A program made the position numbers and the translations under genes. 64,000 bases of DNA from Novosphingobium sp. JCM 18896 (GTDB taxonomy: Bacteria > Pseudomonadota > Alphaproteobacteria > Sphingomonadales > Sphingomonadaceae), in assembly GCF_025938095.1 (NCBI RefSeq), contig NZ_JAPCZF010000003.1, positions 620,001-684,000 on the forward strand. Direction: 5' to 3'. The notes beneath the pieces are model-generated. The model was given only the letters and a program-made list of their open reading frames with translations. It had not been told where the DNA came from and did not search any database. This document shows, piece after piece, positions 53,797 to 62,405 of this stretch (positions within the stretch are counted from its first letter, which is position 1; each line of letters starts with the position of its first letter).

Positions 53797-56007
53797 TTGG
53801 CTGCTTTGGGAAAACTCGGCCTGTCCAGACTGCGCAGCGGCGCAGCAGCCGGTGAGGCTCGTGCGGGCCGAAGCGATCAGCAGGCCCTGCAGATCCTGCG
53901 CGACTACGAACAGTCGGGTCTCGGCTGGTTCTGGTCGACTGATGCCGGCGGCCGGATCGACTATATCTCCGATTCCGTCGCTCAGCGTCTCGGCAAGACC
54001 AGCGAGGAGTTGATCGGGCAGCCGTTCTCGGGCCTGTTCCACCTCGAGACGACGAAGAACGACCGGGTAGAGCGTTCGCTTCCGGTCCTTCTCGGCAAGC
54101 GCAAGACCTTCGTCGATTTCACGGCCCCGGCGGCGGCGGTCGGCGATGATCTGTGGTGGTCGATCTCGGGCCGCCCGCATCATGATGCCCAGGGCAATTT
54201 CATCGGCTTCCGCGGCAATGGCGCCGACGTCACCGAGCAGCGCCGCAGCCAGCATGACGCCGAGAAGCTGGCGATGTACGATTCGCTGACCGGGCTGTCG
54301 AACCGCCTGCGCATGTCGAACCAGCTCGAGAACACGCTCGCCGCGTTCAAGCAGGCCAAGCGCTCCTGCGCGGTGATGATGCTCGATCTCGACCGCTTCA
54401 AGCAGGTCAACGATACGCTCGGCCACCCGGCCGGCGACGAACTGCTCAAGCAGGTGGCGGAACGTCTCGGCCGCGTCGTCGAATACGGTTGCGAGCTCGG
54501 CCGTCTCGGCGGCGACGAGTTCGAGGTGATCCTGCCCGATCTCGACGATCGCGGCCGGCTGGGCGAGATCGCCAAGAAGATCATCGACATCGTCTCGCAG
54601 CCCTATTCGCTCGAAGGCGCGCGCTGCGTCATCGGCGTATCGGTGGGCATCGCCATCGCGCCCTACGACGGCGTGACCAGCGAGGAGCTGATCCGCAACG
54701 TCGATCTGGCGCTCTATGCCGCCAAGGGCGGTGGCCGCGGCCAGTTCCGCTTCTATTCGACCGACCTCCACAACGAGGCCGAGACCCGCCGCCGTATCGA
54801 AGAAGACCTGCGCGATGCGCTGGTCGAGAACCAGATCAGCCTGTCCTATCAGCCGCTCGTCGATGCGCAGACCAATGCGGTCGTGGCGATGGAAGCGGTG
54901 ATGCGCTGGACCCATCCCGAGCTCGGCCCGATCAGCCCCGCGCTGTTCATTCCTGTGGCCGAGGAAAGCAACCAGATCGGGCAACTCGGCGAATGGGCGC
55001 TGCGCCGCGCCTGCACCGAAGCAGCGCAGTGGCCGGGCAACGTCAAGGTCTCGGTCAATGTCTCGCCCGCGCAGTTCGCCAATGCCAACCTGCCGGTGCT
55101 CGTCACCCAGGCGCTGGCCAATTCGGGGCTCGCGCCCGAGCTGCTCGAGCTCGAGCTGACCGAGTCGATCTTCCTCAACGATCGCGATGCGACCGATGAC
55201 ATGTTCGCCGCGCTCAAGGCGATCGGCGTGCGGCTGGCGCTCGACGATTTCGGCACCGGCTATTCGTCGCTCGGCTATCTGCGCAAGGCGCCGTTCGACA
55301 AGATCAAGATCGACCAGAGCTTCATCCGCGGCGTCACCGAGCCCGGCAGTCGCAACGTCGCGATCATCAAGGCGATCGTCAGCCTGGCCGAAGCGCTCGA
55401 CATGGATACGACCGCCGAAGGCATCGAGGCGCACGACGAGCTCGATCTGATGCGCGACCTCAAGGTCGGCCAGATCCAGGGCTATATCTATTCGAAGCCG
55501 ATCCCCGGCGACGACGTGCTCGCGGCGATGGGCAGCGGCCAGTGGATCATCCGGCCCGACGGCCCCAGCAACGCCCGCTCGGACCGCAAGACCGTGTTCC
55601 GCAAGATCGGCCTGATCCACGAGGATCACCGCTACGACGCGACGATGCGCAACATGTCGAGCACCGGCTGCATGATCGAGGGCCTGCTCGAAGTGCCGGT
55701 CGGTACCGACTTCGTCGTCGATTTCGGCGAGGGACAGCTCGCGGTGGCGACCGTGCGGCGTTCGCGCGGGACCATGCAGGGGCTCGAATTCGAGCAGACC
55801 CTCGTCGACGACGGTGCGGGCGGGCTCGTCACCCGCAACCGCATCTCGCCTTATATGCTGGCTTCGGCAGGCATGCCGCTCAGCGCCTTGCCCCCCGGGC
55901 AATACCCGCTCGGCCCGCAGTCCGCCGCGGGCGGCAACTTCTCGATGCCGCGCTTTGCCAACGTCAACGAGGCCGCGCGCCGAACCCTGGCGCGCGAGCA
56001 GGGATAA
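53797..56007 (+). CDS. PAS-GGDEF-EAL-PilZ cyclic-di-GMP protein
   Basis: A 736-residue signalling protein. A PAS sensor domain (about 30-140), GGDEF cyclase domain with GGDEF at 238-242, EAL phosphodiesterase domain with EAV at 366-368 in place of EAL, DDFGTGYSSL at 483 on and AEGIEAHDEL, then a C-terminal PilZ-like domain with NMSSTGCMIEG. The first EAL Glu and later metal residues are kept. The GGDEF domain lacks the RxxD inhibitory site. No membrane segment, so cytoplasmic. The start is TTG at 53797. PilZ after GGDEF-EAL is an uncommon order. The signal is unknown. Confidence 0.92.
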   Translation: MAALGKLGLSRLRSGAAAGEARAGRSDQQALQILRDYEQSGLGWFWSTDAGGRIDYISDSVAQRLGKTSEELIGQPFSGLFHLETTKNDRVERSLPVLLGKRKTFVDFTAPAAAVGDDLWWSISGRPHHDAQGNFIGFRGNGADVTEQRRSQHDAEKLAMYDSLTGLSNRLRMSNQLENTLAAFKQAKRSCAVMMLDLDRFKQVNDTLGHPAGDELLKQVAERLGRVVEYGCELGRLGGDEFEVILPDLDDRGRLGEIAKKIIDIVSQPYSLEGARCVIGVSVGIAIAPYDGVTSEELIRNVDLALYAAKGGGRGQFRFYSTDLHNEAETRRRIEEDLRDALVENQISLSYQPLVDAQTNAVVAMEAVMRWTHPELGPISPALFIPVAEESNQIGQLGEWALRRACTEAAQWPGNVKVSVNVSPAQFANANLPVLVTQALANSGLAPELLELELTESIFLNDRDATDDMFAALKAIGVRLALDDFGTGYSSLGYLRKAPFDKIKIDQSFIRGVTEPGSRNVAIIKAIVSLAEALDMDTTAEGIEAHDELDLMRDLKVGQIQGYIYSKPIPGDDVLAAMGSGQWIIRPDGPSNARSDRKTVFRKIGLIHEDHRYDATMRNMSSTGCMIEGLLEVPVGTDFVVDFGEGQLAVATVRRSRGTMQGLEFEQTLVDDGAGGLVTRNRISPYMLASAGMPLSALPPGQYPLGPQSAAGGNFSMPRFANVNEAARRTLAREQG

Positions 56008-56038
56008 CCAGATCCATCAAGGGTTTGAGCGCGTAGGC

Positions 56039-56335
56039 TCAGTCCAGGCTAAAGTGCTGCATCGAACCGCCGCCGCCGAACCAGGGGCTGGCGATCTCGA
56101 TGAACTTGGCAAAGCCGGGGCTCGACTTGGCCGCGGCATGGGCTTCGGCCGAATCCCATTCGACGAGGAAGGCGACGGTGCCCGGGTTCTCGACGCCGGG
56201 CAGGACCTTGACCGAGCGGCAACCCGGTGCGGAAAGCAGCGCGTCGCTGCCGCCGCCGTTGCGCATCGCATTGATCAGGCCCGCGGCGTCGTCGTCCTTG
56301 GCTTGCAGCGTCGCGATTTCGAGATCCATTTCCAT
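56039..56335 (-). CDS. ABM-fold small protein
   Basis: A 98-residue protein with a single antibiotic-biosynthesis-monooxygenase-like barrel: LEIATLQAKDDDAAGLINAM, GCRSVKVLPGVENPGTVAFL, VEWDSAEAHAAAKSS and a C-terminal MQHFSLD. No signal peptide. Role unknown. The ATG at 56333-56335 has AGGAG only three bases upstream; the ATG two codons later has better spacing and may be the real start. It follows the globin gene by 56 bases on the same strand. Confidence 0.78.
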   Translation of the reverse strand: MEMDLEIATLQAKDDDAAGLINAMRNGGGSDALLSAPGCRSVKVLPGVENPGTVAFLVEWDSAEAHAAAKSSPGFAKFIEIASPWFGGGGSMQHFSLD

Positions 56336-56391
56336 CCTCTCCTGAACAGGTGTTCAGTCGCTTGTGGCAGGCGTCCGGGATCCGCGCAAGG

Positions 56392-56898
56392 TCAGACGTA
56401 GGGCAGGTCGGCGCCCGCCTTCAAGCCGCCCACGCCGCGCTCGCGCGTGGCGATGCCGGTGAGCAGGCTCTCGGCGATCATCCGCGCCCGCGTACCGACC
56501 AGCCGCGTCGCCGCCGGATGAGTCTCGAGATCGCGCAGGGTCGTGTAGAACAGTTCGAGCCACTGTGCGAAATGATGCGCTGCGAGGCCGGGCATGGCGA
56601 GGTGCTTGGCCATCGGATTGCCCGAGAATTCGCCGCTGTTGTGCAGGACCGAGCGCCAGAAGGTCTTCATCCGGTCGAGATGCAGATCCCAGTCGGCGAT
56701 CCGTTCGGCGAAGATCGGGCCGAGCAGGGCATCGGCACGAATGCGGCCATAGAAGCCGTCGACCAGCCGCGAGACATAGTCCGCGTCGATGCCGATCGCT
56801 TCGGCTTCGGCGCGCTTGCGCGCGCGGGCAGCGGCTGCGTGGGCTTGAACTTCGGCGGGGGTGGGGTTCGGATTGTCGTGATGCGAATGGCGGGCCAT
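56392..56898 (-). CDS. Group III truncated haemoglobin
   Basis: A 168-residue haem protein of the truncated haemoglobin group III type. The N-terminal tail is His and charge rich (HSHHDNPNPTPAEVQ). Globin helices run from IDADYVSRLVDGFYGRIRAD, with FAERIADWDLHLDRMKTFWR, and the proximal His in MPGLAAHHFAQWLELFY. The Trp in the G helix and the PMAKH motif are typical of group III, thought to handle nitric oxide, oxygen or peroxide. The ATG at 56896-56898 is used; the long frame upstream is spurious. It is 23 bases past the aldolase gene. Confidence 0.87.
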   Translation of the reverse strand: MARHSHHDNPNPTPAEVQAHAAAARARKRAEAEAIGIDADYVSRLVDGFYGRIRADALLGPIFAERIADWDLHLDRMKTFWRSVLHNSGEFSGNPMAKHLAMPGLAAHHFAQWLELFYTTLRDLETHPAATRLVGTRARMIAESLLTGIATRERGVGGLKAGADLPYV

Positions 56899-56921
56899 GC
56901 GCGCGATATAGGCATGCGCCG

Positions 56922-57698
56922 CTAGATGTCGAAACCCGGACATTCCCTTAGGGCCTTGCGTAGCATCGCCGGCCAGAACTGCGTCTCGGCGAAAGTTTCG
57001 ACCCATTCGCCGCTCATCATTGCGCCCTGTTTGGTGATCACCGCCTCGCTCGGGAGTTGGAGCGGGCGTCCCATCGACAGGGTGCGCACCTGTGCAGTGC
57101 AGGCCCATTCGAGCATGTAGAGCCGGGTGAAGGCCGCGCCGATTGAGCGGCCCAGGGTCAGGGTGCCGTGGTTGCGCAGGATCATCAGGTGCTTGCCGCC
57201 GATGTCCGCGGCCAGCCTCTCGCGCTCGTCCTCGGCCGAGGCGATGCCTTCGAACTCGTGATAGGCCACGTCGTGCCAGACGTTGAGCGCGTTCTGGCTC
57301 AGCGGCAACAGGCCTTCGGCGAGTGCCGAAACCGCGACGCCGTCGCGCGTGTGCAGGTGCATGACGCTGTTGGCGTCGGGTCGCGCGGTGAGCAGGCCGG
57401 CGTGGATGTTGAAGCCCGCCGGATTGGTCGGAAAGTCGCAGGGCTCGACGAGATTGCCGTCGAGATCGAGCCGCATCAGGCTCGACGCGGTGATCTCGTC
57501 GAACATCAGCCCGAAGGGATTGAGCAGGAAGGTGCCGTCGGGCAGTCGCATCGACAAGTGGGTGGCGACATGATCGTCCCAGCCGAACAGCGCGACGAGG
57601 CGATAGGCGGCGGCAAGCTCGCAACGCATCCGCCAGACGTGATCGCCACTCGGCTTGTCGCCAGCGGCAATGGGTGCGTTCCGGGCTGCGGTGGCCAT
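56922..57698 (-). CDS. Class II aldolase/adducin family protein
   Basis: A 258-residue metal-dependent aldolase-type protein. Metal ligands lie in SVMHLHTRDGVAVSALA (His-Leu-His) and LMILRNHGTLTLG (third His), with a conserved Glu in YHEFEGIA. The family covers fuculose-phosphate aldolase, decarboxylases and many uncharacterised enzymes; those with an N-terminal WRMRCELAAAYRL are often linked to aromatic or terpenoid catabolism. Substrate unknown. It is divergent from the FAS1-like dehydratase gene by 134 bases. Confidence 0.88.
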   Translation of the reverse strand: MATAARNAPIAAGDKPSGDHVWRMRCELAAAYRLVALFGWDDHVATHLSMRLPDGTFLLNPFGLMFDEITASSLMRLDLDGNLVEPCDFPTNPAGFNIHAGLLTARPDANSVMHLHTRDGVAVSALAEGLLPLSQNALNVWHDVAYHEFEGIASAEDERERLAADIGGKHLMILRNHGTLTLGRSIGAAFTRLYMLEWACTAQVRTLSMGRPLQLPSEAVITKQGAMMSGEWVETFAETQFWPAMLRKALRECPGFDI

Positions 57699-57832
57699 GT
57701 TCCTCTCCTATAAGCTGCGCCGGATTTCAGGGCCGCGCTTATTGCCGATGGGCCTGCATGAACTGCCGCGCAGTTTGGCACGCCGCATGGAAGACGCCAA
57801 GCTCGCGAACGATTTGGGAGGAAGGATAGTCC

Positions 57833-59011
57833 ATGGCCGAGGGTAGCGTTACGCTGGATACGAGCGACGTCGACAAGTGGATCGGCAAGCCGATCGTCTT
57901 CGCGGAGATGTGGGATCCCTGCAACGCGACCGACATCCGGCGTTGGGTCCAGGCGATGGACTATGCGAACCCGCTGCACTGGGACCAGAACTTCGCGGCG
58001 AACAGCAAGTTCGGCGGCATCGTCGCGCCGCAGAGCTTCACCGTCGCGATGGACTATGGCCACGGCTGCCACCCGTCTTGCGTGGGCAAGATCCCCGGTT
58101 CGCACCTGATCTTCGCGGGCGAGGAATGGTGGTTCTACGGCAACCCGATCCGCCCCGGCGACAAGCTCACGCAGGAGCGCACCTTCGCCGGCTACAAGGT
58201 CACCGACACCGCCTTCGCCGGTCCGACGATGTTCGCCGACGGTGACACGGTCCACCGCAACCAGCACGGCGCGCTCGTCGCCAAGGAACGCGCGACCTCG
58301 ATCCGCTACCTCGTGGAAGAGGCGGCCAAGCGGAAGGTCTACGACAAGGGCAACGTCCCGCCCAAGCTCTGGACGAAGAGCGAGCTCGAGGAAGTCGAGC
58401 GCGTGCGCCTGGCCTGGATCCTGTCGAACCGCGACGGCGTCTCGCCGCGCTATGCCGACGTCAAGGTCGGCGACAAGCTGCCGCGCCGCGTGATCGGTCC
58501 GCACAGCCGCGTGACCTTCGCGCTCGAATGCCGTGCGCATCGCCAGAATATCTGGGGCACCTGGCGCTGGAACGTGCCCGAGGGCGCGGTCGACCCGGCC
58601 AAGGAAGACGCCGGCTTCGCCGCGAACATGACTTACGATCACGAGGCGCGGAAGATCGATCCGCGCGAGGGTGACGGGCTTCACGCCGGCCCCTCGTCCG
58701 GTCATATCAACGCCGACAAGGGCGAGCAGGTCGGCATGGGCGGGGTCTATGGCTACGGTTCGTCGATGAACGCCTGGCACCTCGACACGATCGCCTACTG
58801 GGCCGGCCACGACGGCTATATCTGGCACTCGGTCACCCAGTTCCGCAGCCCCGCCTTCGAGGGCGACGTGACCTATGTCGACGGCGAGGTCATCGAGAAG
58901 ATCGACCGCTCGCCTTATGGCGGCCCGATGGTCAAGGTGCAGACCAAGATGACCACGCAGACCGGCGACACGATCCTCAAGGGGACGGCCGAAGTCAGCC
59001 TGCCGGTGTGA
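57833..59011 (+). CDS. FAS1-like dehydratase / MaoC-type hydratase protein
   Basis: A 392-residue protein. The N-terminal half is a FAS1-like dehydratase (hot-dog, MaoC_N type) domain, seen from DVDKWIGKPIVFAEMWDPCN through LHWDQNFAANSKFGGIVAP and FYGNPIRPGDKL; the C-terminal half is a second, more divergent hot-dog domain with HLDTIAYWAGHDGYIWHS. Paired hot-dog enzymes add or remove water at acyl-CoA double bonds. Substrate unknown. It heads the plus-strand group with the SnoaL-like and PPOX genes. Confidence 0.84.
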   Translation: MAEGSVTLDTSDVDKWIGKPIVFAEMWDPCNATDIRRWVQAMDYANPLHWDQNFAANSKFGGIVAPQSFTVAMDYGHGCHPSCVGKIPGSHLIFAGEEWWFYGNPIRPGDKLTQERTFAGYKVTDTAFAGPTMFADGDTVHRNQHGALVAKERATSIRYLVEEAAKRKVYDKGNVPPKLWTKSELEEVERVRLAWILSNRDGVSPRYADVKVGDKLPRRVIGPHSRVTFALECRAHRQNIWGTWRWNVPEGAVDPAKEDAGFAANMTYDHEARKIDPREGDGLHAGPSSGHINADKGEQVGMGGVYGYGSSMNAWHLDTIAYWAGHDGYIWHSVTQFRSPAFEGDVTYVDGEVIEKIDRSPYGGPMVKVQTKMTTQTGDTILKGTAEVSLPV

Positions 59012-59019
59012 TAGACCCC

Positions 59020-59046
59020 GCCGTCCCCCGCGCGAGCGGGGACGGC
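59020..59046. repeat. Short intergenic palindrome
   Basis: GCCGTCCCC and GGGGACGGC are perfect nine-base inverted arms around a nine-base centre, directly after the dehydratase stop and before the SnoaL-like gene. This GTCCCCG-type hairpin is a common extragenic palindrome in GC-rich genomes. Confidence 0.65.
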
Positions 59047-59063
59047 GATACGGGAGAAAAGCG

Positions 59064-59570
59064 ATGGCCGATCGCGAGGACATCGTCGAACAGATCAACC
59101 TCTATGGCCTGGCCATGGATACCCAGCGCTGGGACCTGTTCGACCGTATCTTCACCGAGGACTGCGACGCCGACTACGGCGCGACCTCGCACTGGACCGA
59201 CCGCGCGCAGTTCAAGGCAGATTTCGGCTCGTTCCACGAACTGTTCGACGCGACCCAGCACATGATGATCAACCACCTGGTCCAGGTCGACGGCGATCGC
59301 GCGTCGTCGCACACCTACGGGTCCTGGCGGCTGATCCGTCATGCCGCGGGTGATCCGCCGGTCTGGGACGGCACCGGCTACTACGACGACCAATGGGTGC
59401 GGACTGCCGAGGGCTGGCGCATCGCCAAGCGCGTATGCCGCGTCGTCTACTGGACGGGCAATCCGCGCGTGCAGACGCCGATGGAGGAGATCGAGTTCCA
59501 GCTTGACCTCGTCTCGCTGCGCGACGAGGGGCGCGAGGGACGCCTGAACTTCCTGAAGGCGATTAGCTAG
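59064..59570 (+). CDS. SnoaL-like / NTF2-fold protein
   Basis: A 168-residue NTF2-fold protein. It starts MADREDIVEQINLYGLAMDT, followed by WDLFDRIFTEDCDADYG, MMINHLVQVDGDRASSHTYG and YYDDQWVRTAEGWRIAKRVC, the standard order of helices and sheet. It belongs to the SnoaL-like group with unknown reaction. Distinct in sequence from the SnoaL-like gene at 37.6 kb. It is 52 bases after the dehydratase gene and 11 bases before the PPOX gene, so probably one transcript. Confidence 0.85.
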   Translation: MADREDIVEQINLYGLAMDTQRWDLFDRIFTEDCDADYGATSHWTDRAQFKADFGSFHELFDATQHMMINHLVQVDGDRASSHTYGSWRLIRHAAGDPPVWDGTGYYDDQWVRTAEGWRIAKRVCRVVYWTGNPRVQTPMEEIEFQLDLVSLRDEGREGRLNFLKAIS

Positions 59571-59581
59571 GGCGGATTCCC

Positions 59582-60043
59582 ATGGCCAAGATGCGCGACG
59601 CGATCCGGATGAACGAGGCCGGGATCGCGGCCTTGGTCGACGAGTGCAAGAGCCTGCAGGTCGCAACGCTCGACCAGGATGGCGCGCCGCATCTGACCAC
59701 CGTCTGGTTCGCGCGCGAAGGGGAGGCCTGGCTGTTCGAGACCTATGGCAAGTCGCAGAAGGTGGTGAACCTGCGCCGTAATCCGCGCGTGGCGCTGCTG
59801 ATCGAACAGGGCACCGAATACAGCGAGTTGCGCGGCGTATCGATCAAGGGGCGTGCGACGATCATCGACGACGGCGCAGAGCTGCTGCGGCTGATGAAGC
59901 TGCTCGTCGCGCGCAACCACAAGGGGCTCGACGACAGCGAGGTCGCGGTGATCGCGGAGTCGATGGCCGAGAAGCGCGTGGTCGTCTCGGTCGTGCCCGA
60001 TACGGTAATGAGCTGGGATCACCGCAAGCTGGGGCTCGGTTGA
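59582..60043 (+). CDS. Pyridoxamine 5'-phosphate oxidase (PPOX) family flavin/F420-binding protein
   Basis: A 153-residue split-barrel protein: LQVATLDQDGAPHLTTVWF, GEAWLFETYGKSQKVVNLRR, VALLIEQGTEYSELRGVSI and a C-terminal SWDHRKLGLG. This is the PPOX/F420-binding class that reduces or binds small molecules with FMN or F420; the true PdxH signature is absent. Role unknown. It is 11 bases after the SnoaL-like gene. Its stop lies inside the left arm of a large compound palindrome. Confidence 0.84.
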   Translation: MAKMRDAIRMNEAGIAALVDECKSLQVATLDQDGAPHLTTVWFAREGEAWLFETYGKSQKVVNLRRNPRVALLIEQGTEYSELRGVSIKGRATIIDDGAELLRLMKLLVARNHKGLDDSEVAVIAESMAEKRVVVSVVPDTVMSWDHRKLGLG

Positions 60044-60169
60044 TCCTCCCCTGAAAGGGGAGGGGGACCGCGCGCGAAGCGCGTGGTGGAGGGGTGTCCT
60101 GCTATCGAGAGGGCGACACCCCTCCGTCATTCACTGCGTGAATGCCACCTCCCCTTGCAGGGGAGGATC
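60042..60169. repeat. 128-base compound palindromic element
   Basis: GATCCTCCCCTG at 60042-60053 is matched in inverted form by CAGGGGAGGATC at 60158-60169. Inside, GGAGGGGTGTC (60088-60098) pairs with GACACCCCTCC (60115-60125), and smaller hairpins lie between. It fills the gap between the PPOX gene and the enoyl-CoA hydratase gene, whose ends converge on it. Confidence 0.8.
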
Positions 60170-60174
60170 TGAAG

Positions 60175-60957
60175 CTAGCGTCCCGTCCATTCGGGCTTGC
60201 GCTTCTCGGCGAAGGCCCTGGGGCCTTCGACCGCATCGTCCGAAGCGCGCCAGCGGCGGAACGACGGGTGCTCGGTCTGTCCTTCCAGGGCATCGGCCAG
60301 GGTGGGCTGGTCGAGACTCCATAGGGCCAGTTCCTTGCTCAGCCGTACCGCCAGCGGCGCGTTGGCGACGATCGCCGCGCAGATCTCGGCGACCTTGGCA
60401 TCGACGTCCGCGGCCGCAACCAGTTCGCTGACGAAGCCCATGGCCTTGCCCTCGGCCGCGCCGATGTTGCGGCCCGTCAGCAACGGTCCCATCGCCTGCT
60501 TGATCCCGACCTGCCGGACCAGCCGGTGGACGCCGCCGCCGATCGCGATCAGGCCGACCTTGGGTTCGGGCAGGCCGAAGATCGCCTTGTCCGAAGCCAC
60601 GATCATGTCGCAGGCCAGCGCCAGTTCGAAGCCGCCGCCGAGGCAGATGCCGTTCACCGCGGCGATCACCGGCTTGGTCAGGTTGTAGCGCTGGGCTAGG
60701 CCGGCATAGCCGGTCTTGGGATAGGGCGCGCCGCCCTCGGCCTGGAACGCGGCGAGATCGCTGCCCGCGCAGAACGCTCGCTCGCCCGCGCCCTTGACGA
60801 CGCAGACGTGGAGCGCCTCGTCGGCGGCGAAGCGGTCGAACGCGACTTCGAGCAGACCGTGCATCTCGGGCAGCAGCGCGTTGAGCTTGTCGGGGCGGTT
60901 GAGCGTGATCGTGAACACGCCGGCATCGGCTTGGGTGAGGATCAGGTCGCTGGCCAC
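60175..60957 (-). CDS. Enoyl-CoA hydratase/isomerase family protein
   Basis: A 260-residue crotonase-fold enzyme adding water to or isomerising enoyl-CoA thioesters. The oxyanion segments are RAFCAGSDLAAF and GICLGGGFELALACDM; PEPKVGLI follows as in crotonases. The Glu of GGGFELA is kept, but the second catalytic Glu cannot be fixed without alignment. The start is GTG at 60955-60957, with GGGAG nine bases upstream; the much longer open frame upstream runs antisense through the MFS gene and is not coding. Cytoplasmic. Divergent from the first MFS transporter gene by 138 bases. Confidence 0.9.
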   Translation of the reverse strand: MASDLILTQADAGVFTITLNRPDKLNALLPEMHGLLEVAFDRFAADEALHVCVVKGAGERAFCAGSDLAAFQAEGGAPYPKTGYAGLAQRYNLTKPVIAAVNGICLGGGFELALACDMIVASDKAIFGLPEPKVGLIAIGGGVHRLVRQVGIKQAMGPLLTGRNIGAAEGKAMGFVSELVAAADVDAKVAEICAAIVANAPLAVRLSKELALWSLDQPTLADALEGQTEHPSFRRWRASDDAVEGPRAFAEKRKPEWTGR

Positions 60958-61095
60958 GTCTTCGGTCTCCCAGGCTGTTCCCGCGCTATCGGGCAAACGC
61001 GCGCTCTCGACAACGCCGCGTTCTTGCCTGACACAGTGCGACGACAAGGCCCCGAATGCGGCTGAACGACAAAGAAAACACCGGGGGAGAGCCGC

Positions 61096-62322
61096 GTGAG
61101 CTATCTGGGGGAACTGCGCGACAACGCGAAACCGCTGCTTGCGGCCAGTCTCGGCTGCGGCACCAGCCTGTCGCTGTTCGCCTATACGAGCAGCGTCTTC
61201 GCGCCGCACCTCGTCAAGGAGTTCGGCTGGAGCCGCGCGCAGTTCGCGCTGATCGGGCTGACCATGCTGACCACGGTCTTCATCCTTCCCTTCGTCGGCC
61301 GCTTCACCGACAGGCTCGGCGTGCGTCGCGTCGCCATGTTGGGCACGGTGCTCGTGCCGCTGTGCTTCGTCGGCTATGCGCTGCAATGGGGCAATTTCTA
61401 CTACTTCATGGCCTGTTCGGTCGTGGTCATGGCCGTTGGCAGCACGACCGGGCCGCTCGTCTATTCGCGCCTGATCGCCGAGAACTTCGTCCAGGCGCAG
61501 GGCCTGGCGCTGACGATCCTCAACTGCGTTCCCGCGGCGCTGGCGATGGTCGTCGTGCCCGCGCTCAACTGGGGCATCATCGAATTCGGCTGGCGCGCCT
61601 GCTATCTGGCGATGGGCATGGTCTCGCTGGTCGGCGGGGTGAGCGCGCTGATGCTGATCCGGCCCTCGCGCAAGCTCGACGCCGTGCCGGTGGTGCCCCT
61701 GGCACCGAAGCCGGACGCGACGCCGGGTTCTGCGCGCGAGGACTACGGCGTGATCCTGCGCAGCCGGACCTTCTGGATCATCGTCGTCGCCATGTTCCTG
61801 TGCATGCTGCACACGCCGCTCCACGCCTCGCAGATGAACATCATGCTGCTCGACAACGGCATCACCACGCAGGAGGCGGCGACCATGGTGTCGATCTACG
61901 CCTTCGGCACCCTGCTGGGCCGGATCGTCTGCGGGCTGGCGCTCGATCGCTATTCGACGCCGATTGTCACGGCTCTGTCGATGGGCATTCCCGCGATCGG
62001 CCTGTTCCTGCTCGGCACCGACTGGAACACCCTGCCGGTGATCGGCTTCTCGATGTTCCTCGTCGGCCTGTCGGTGGGTGCCGAGGTCGACATCATGGCC
62101 TTCCTCGTGTCGCGCTATTTCAACATCCGCATCTACAATTCGACCTTGGGCCTCGTGCACTGCGTGACCTTCCTGACCGCGGGCCTTGGGGCGGGGGCGA
62201 TCAGCCTGACCCTGAAGCTGACCGACAGCTTCTCGCCGTTCCTCTACTTCGTCTCGGCAACGATCACGGTCGGCGGCTTCCTCTTCCTGCTGCTGCCGCG
62301 CGGGCGAGAGAAGGTCGGCTGA
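61096..62322 (+). CDS. MFS transporter (first of tandem pair)
   Basis: A 408-residue major facilitator with 12 hydrophobic segments. Signature loop FVGRFTDRLGVRRVAML lies between helices 2 and 3, and CGLALDRYSTPIV in the C-terminal half. The monocarboxylate/oxalate-formate type of MFS is the nearest guess; the substrate is unknown, but the location beside acyl-CoA enzymes suggests an organic acid. The start is GTG at 61096 after GGGGGAG. Tandem paralogue of the next gene, with matching first residues and matching leader bases. Confidence 0.9.
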   Translation: MSYLGELRDNAKPLLAASLGCGTSLSLFAYTSSVFAPHLVKEFGWSRAQFALIGLTMLTTVFILPFVGRFTDRLGVRRVAMLGTVLVPLCFVGYALQWGNFYYFMACSVVVMAVGSTTGPLVYSRLIAENFVQAQGLALTILNCVPAALAMVVVPALNWGIIEFGWRACYLAMGMVSLVGGVSALMLIRPSRKLDAVPVVPLAPKPDATPGSAREDYGVILRSRTFWIIVVAMFLCMLHTPLHASQMNIMLLDNGITTQEAATMVSIYAFGTLLGRIVCGLALDRYSTPIVTALSMGIPAIGLFLLGTDWNTLPVIGFSMFLVGLSVGAEVDIMAFLVSRYFNIRIYNSTLGLVHCVTFLTAGLGAGAISLTLKLTDSFSPFLYFVSATITVGGFLFLLLPRGREKVG

Positions 62323-62405
62323 GCACCCTCGACAAGCACCAATTCCGCCGACAAGATGTTCGCAACGAGCCCCAGCATGCGGCCGAACGACAATGGGAGA
62401 GCCGC

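Noticed and set aside
60958..62160. Upstream extension of the enoyl-CoA hydratase frame to 661 codons
   Set aside because: The extra 400 residues run antisense through the first MFS gene and are low-quality His/Asp/Arg-rich sequence; the GTG at 60957 has its own ribosome site.
61056..62405. Upstream extension of the second MFS gene to 860 codons
   Set aside because: It reads the first MFS gene in the wrong frame. The TTG at 62406 matches the paralogue start and leader.
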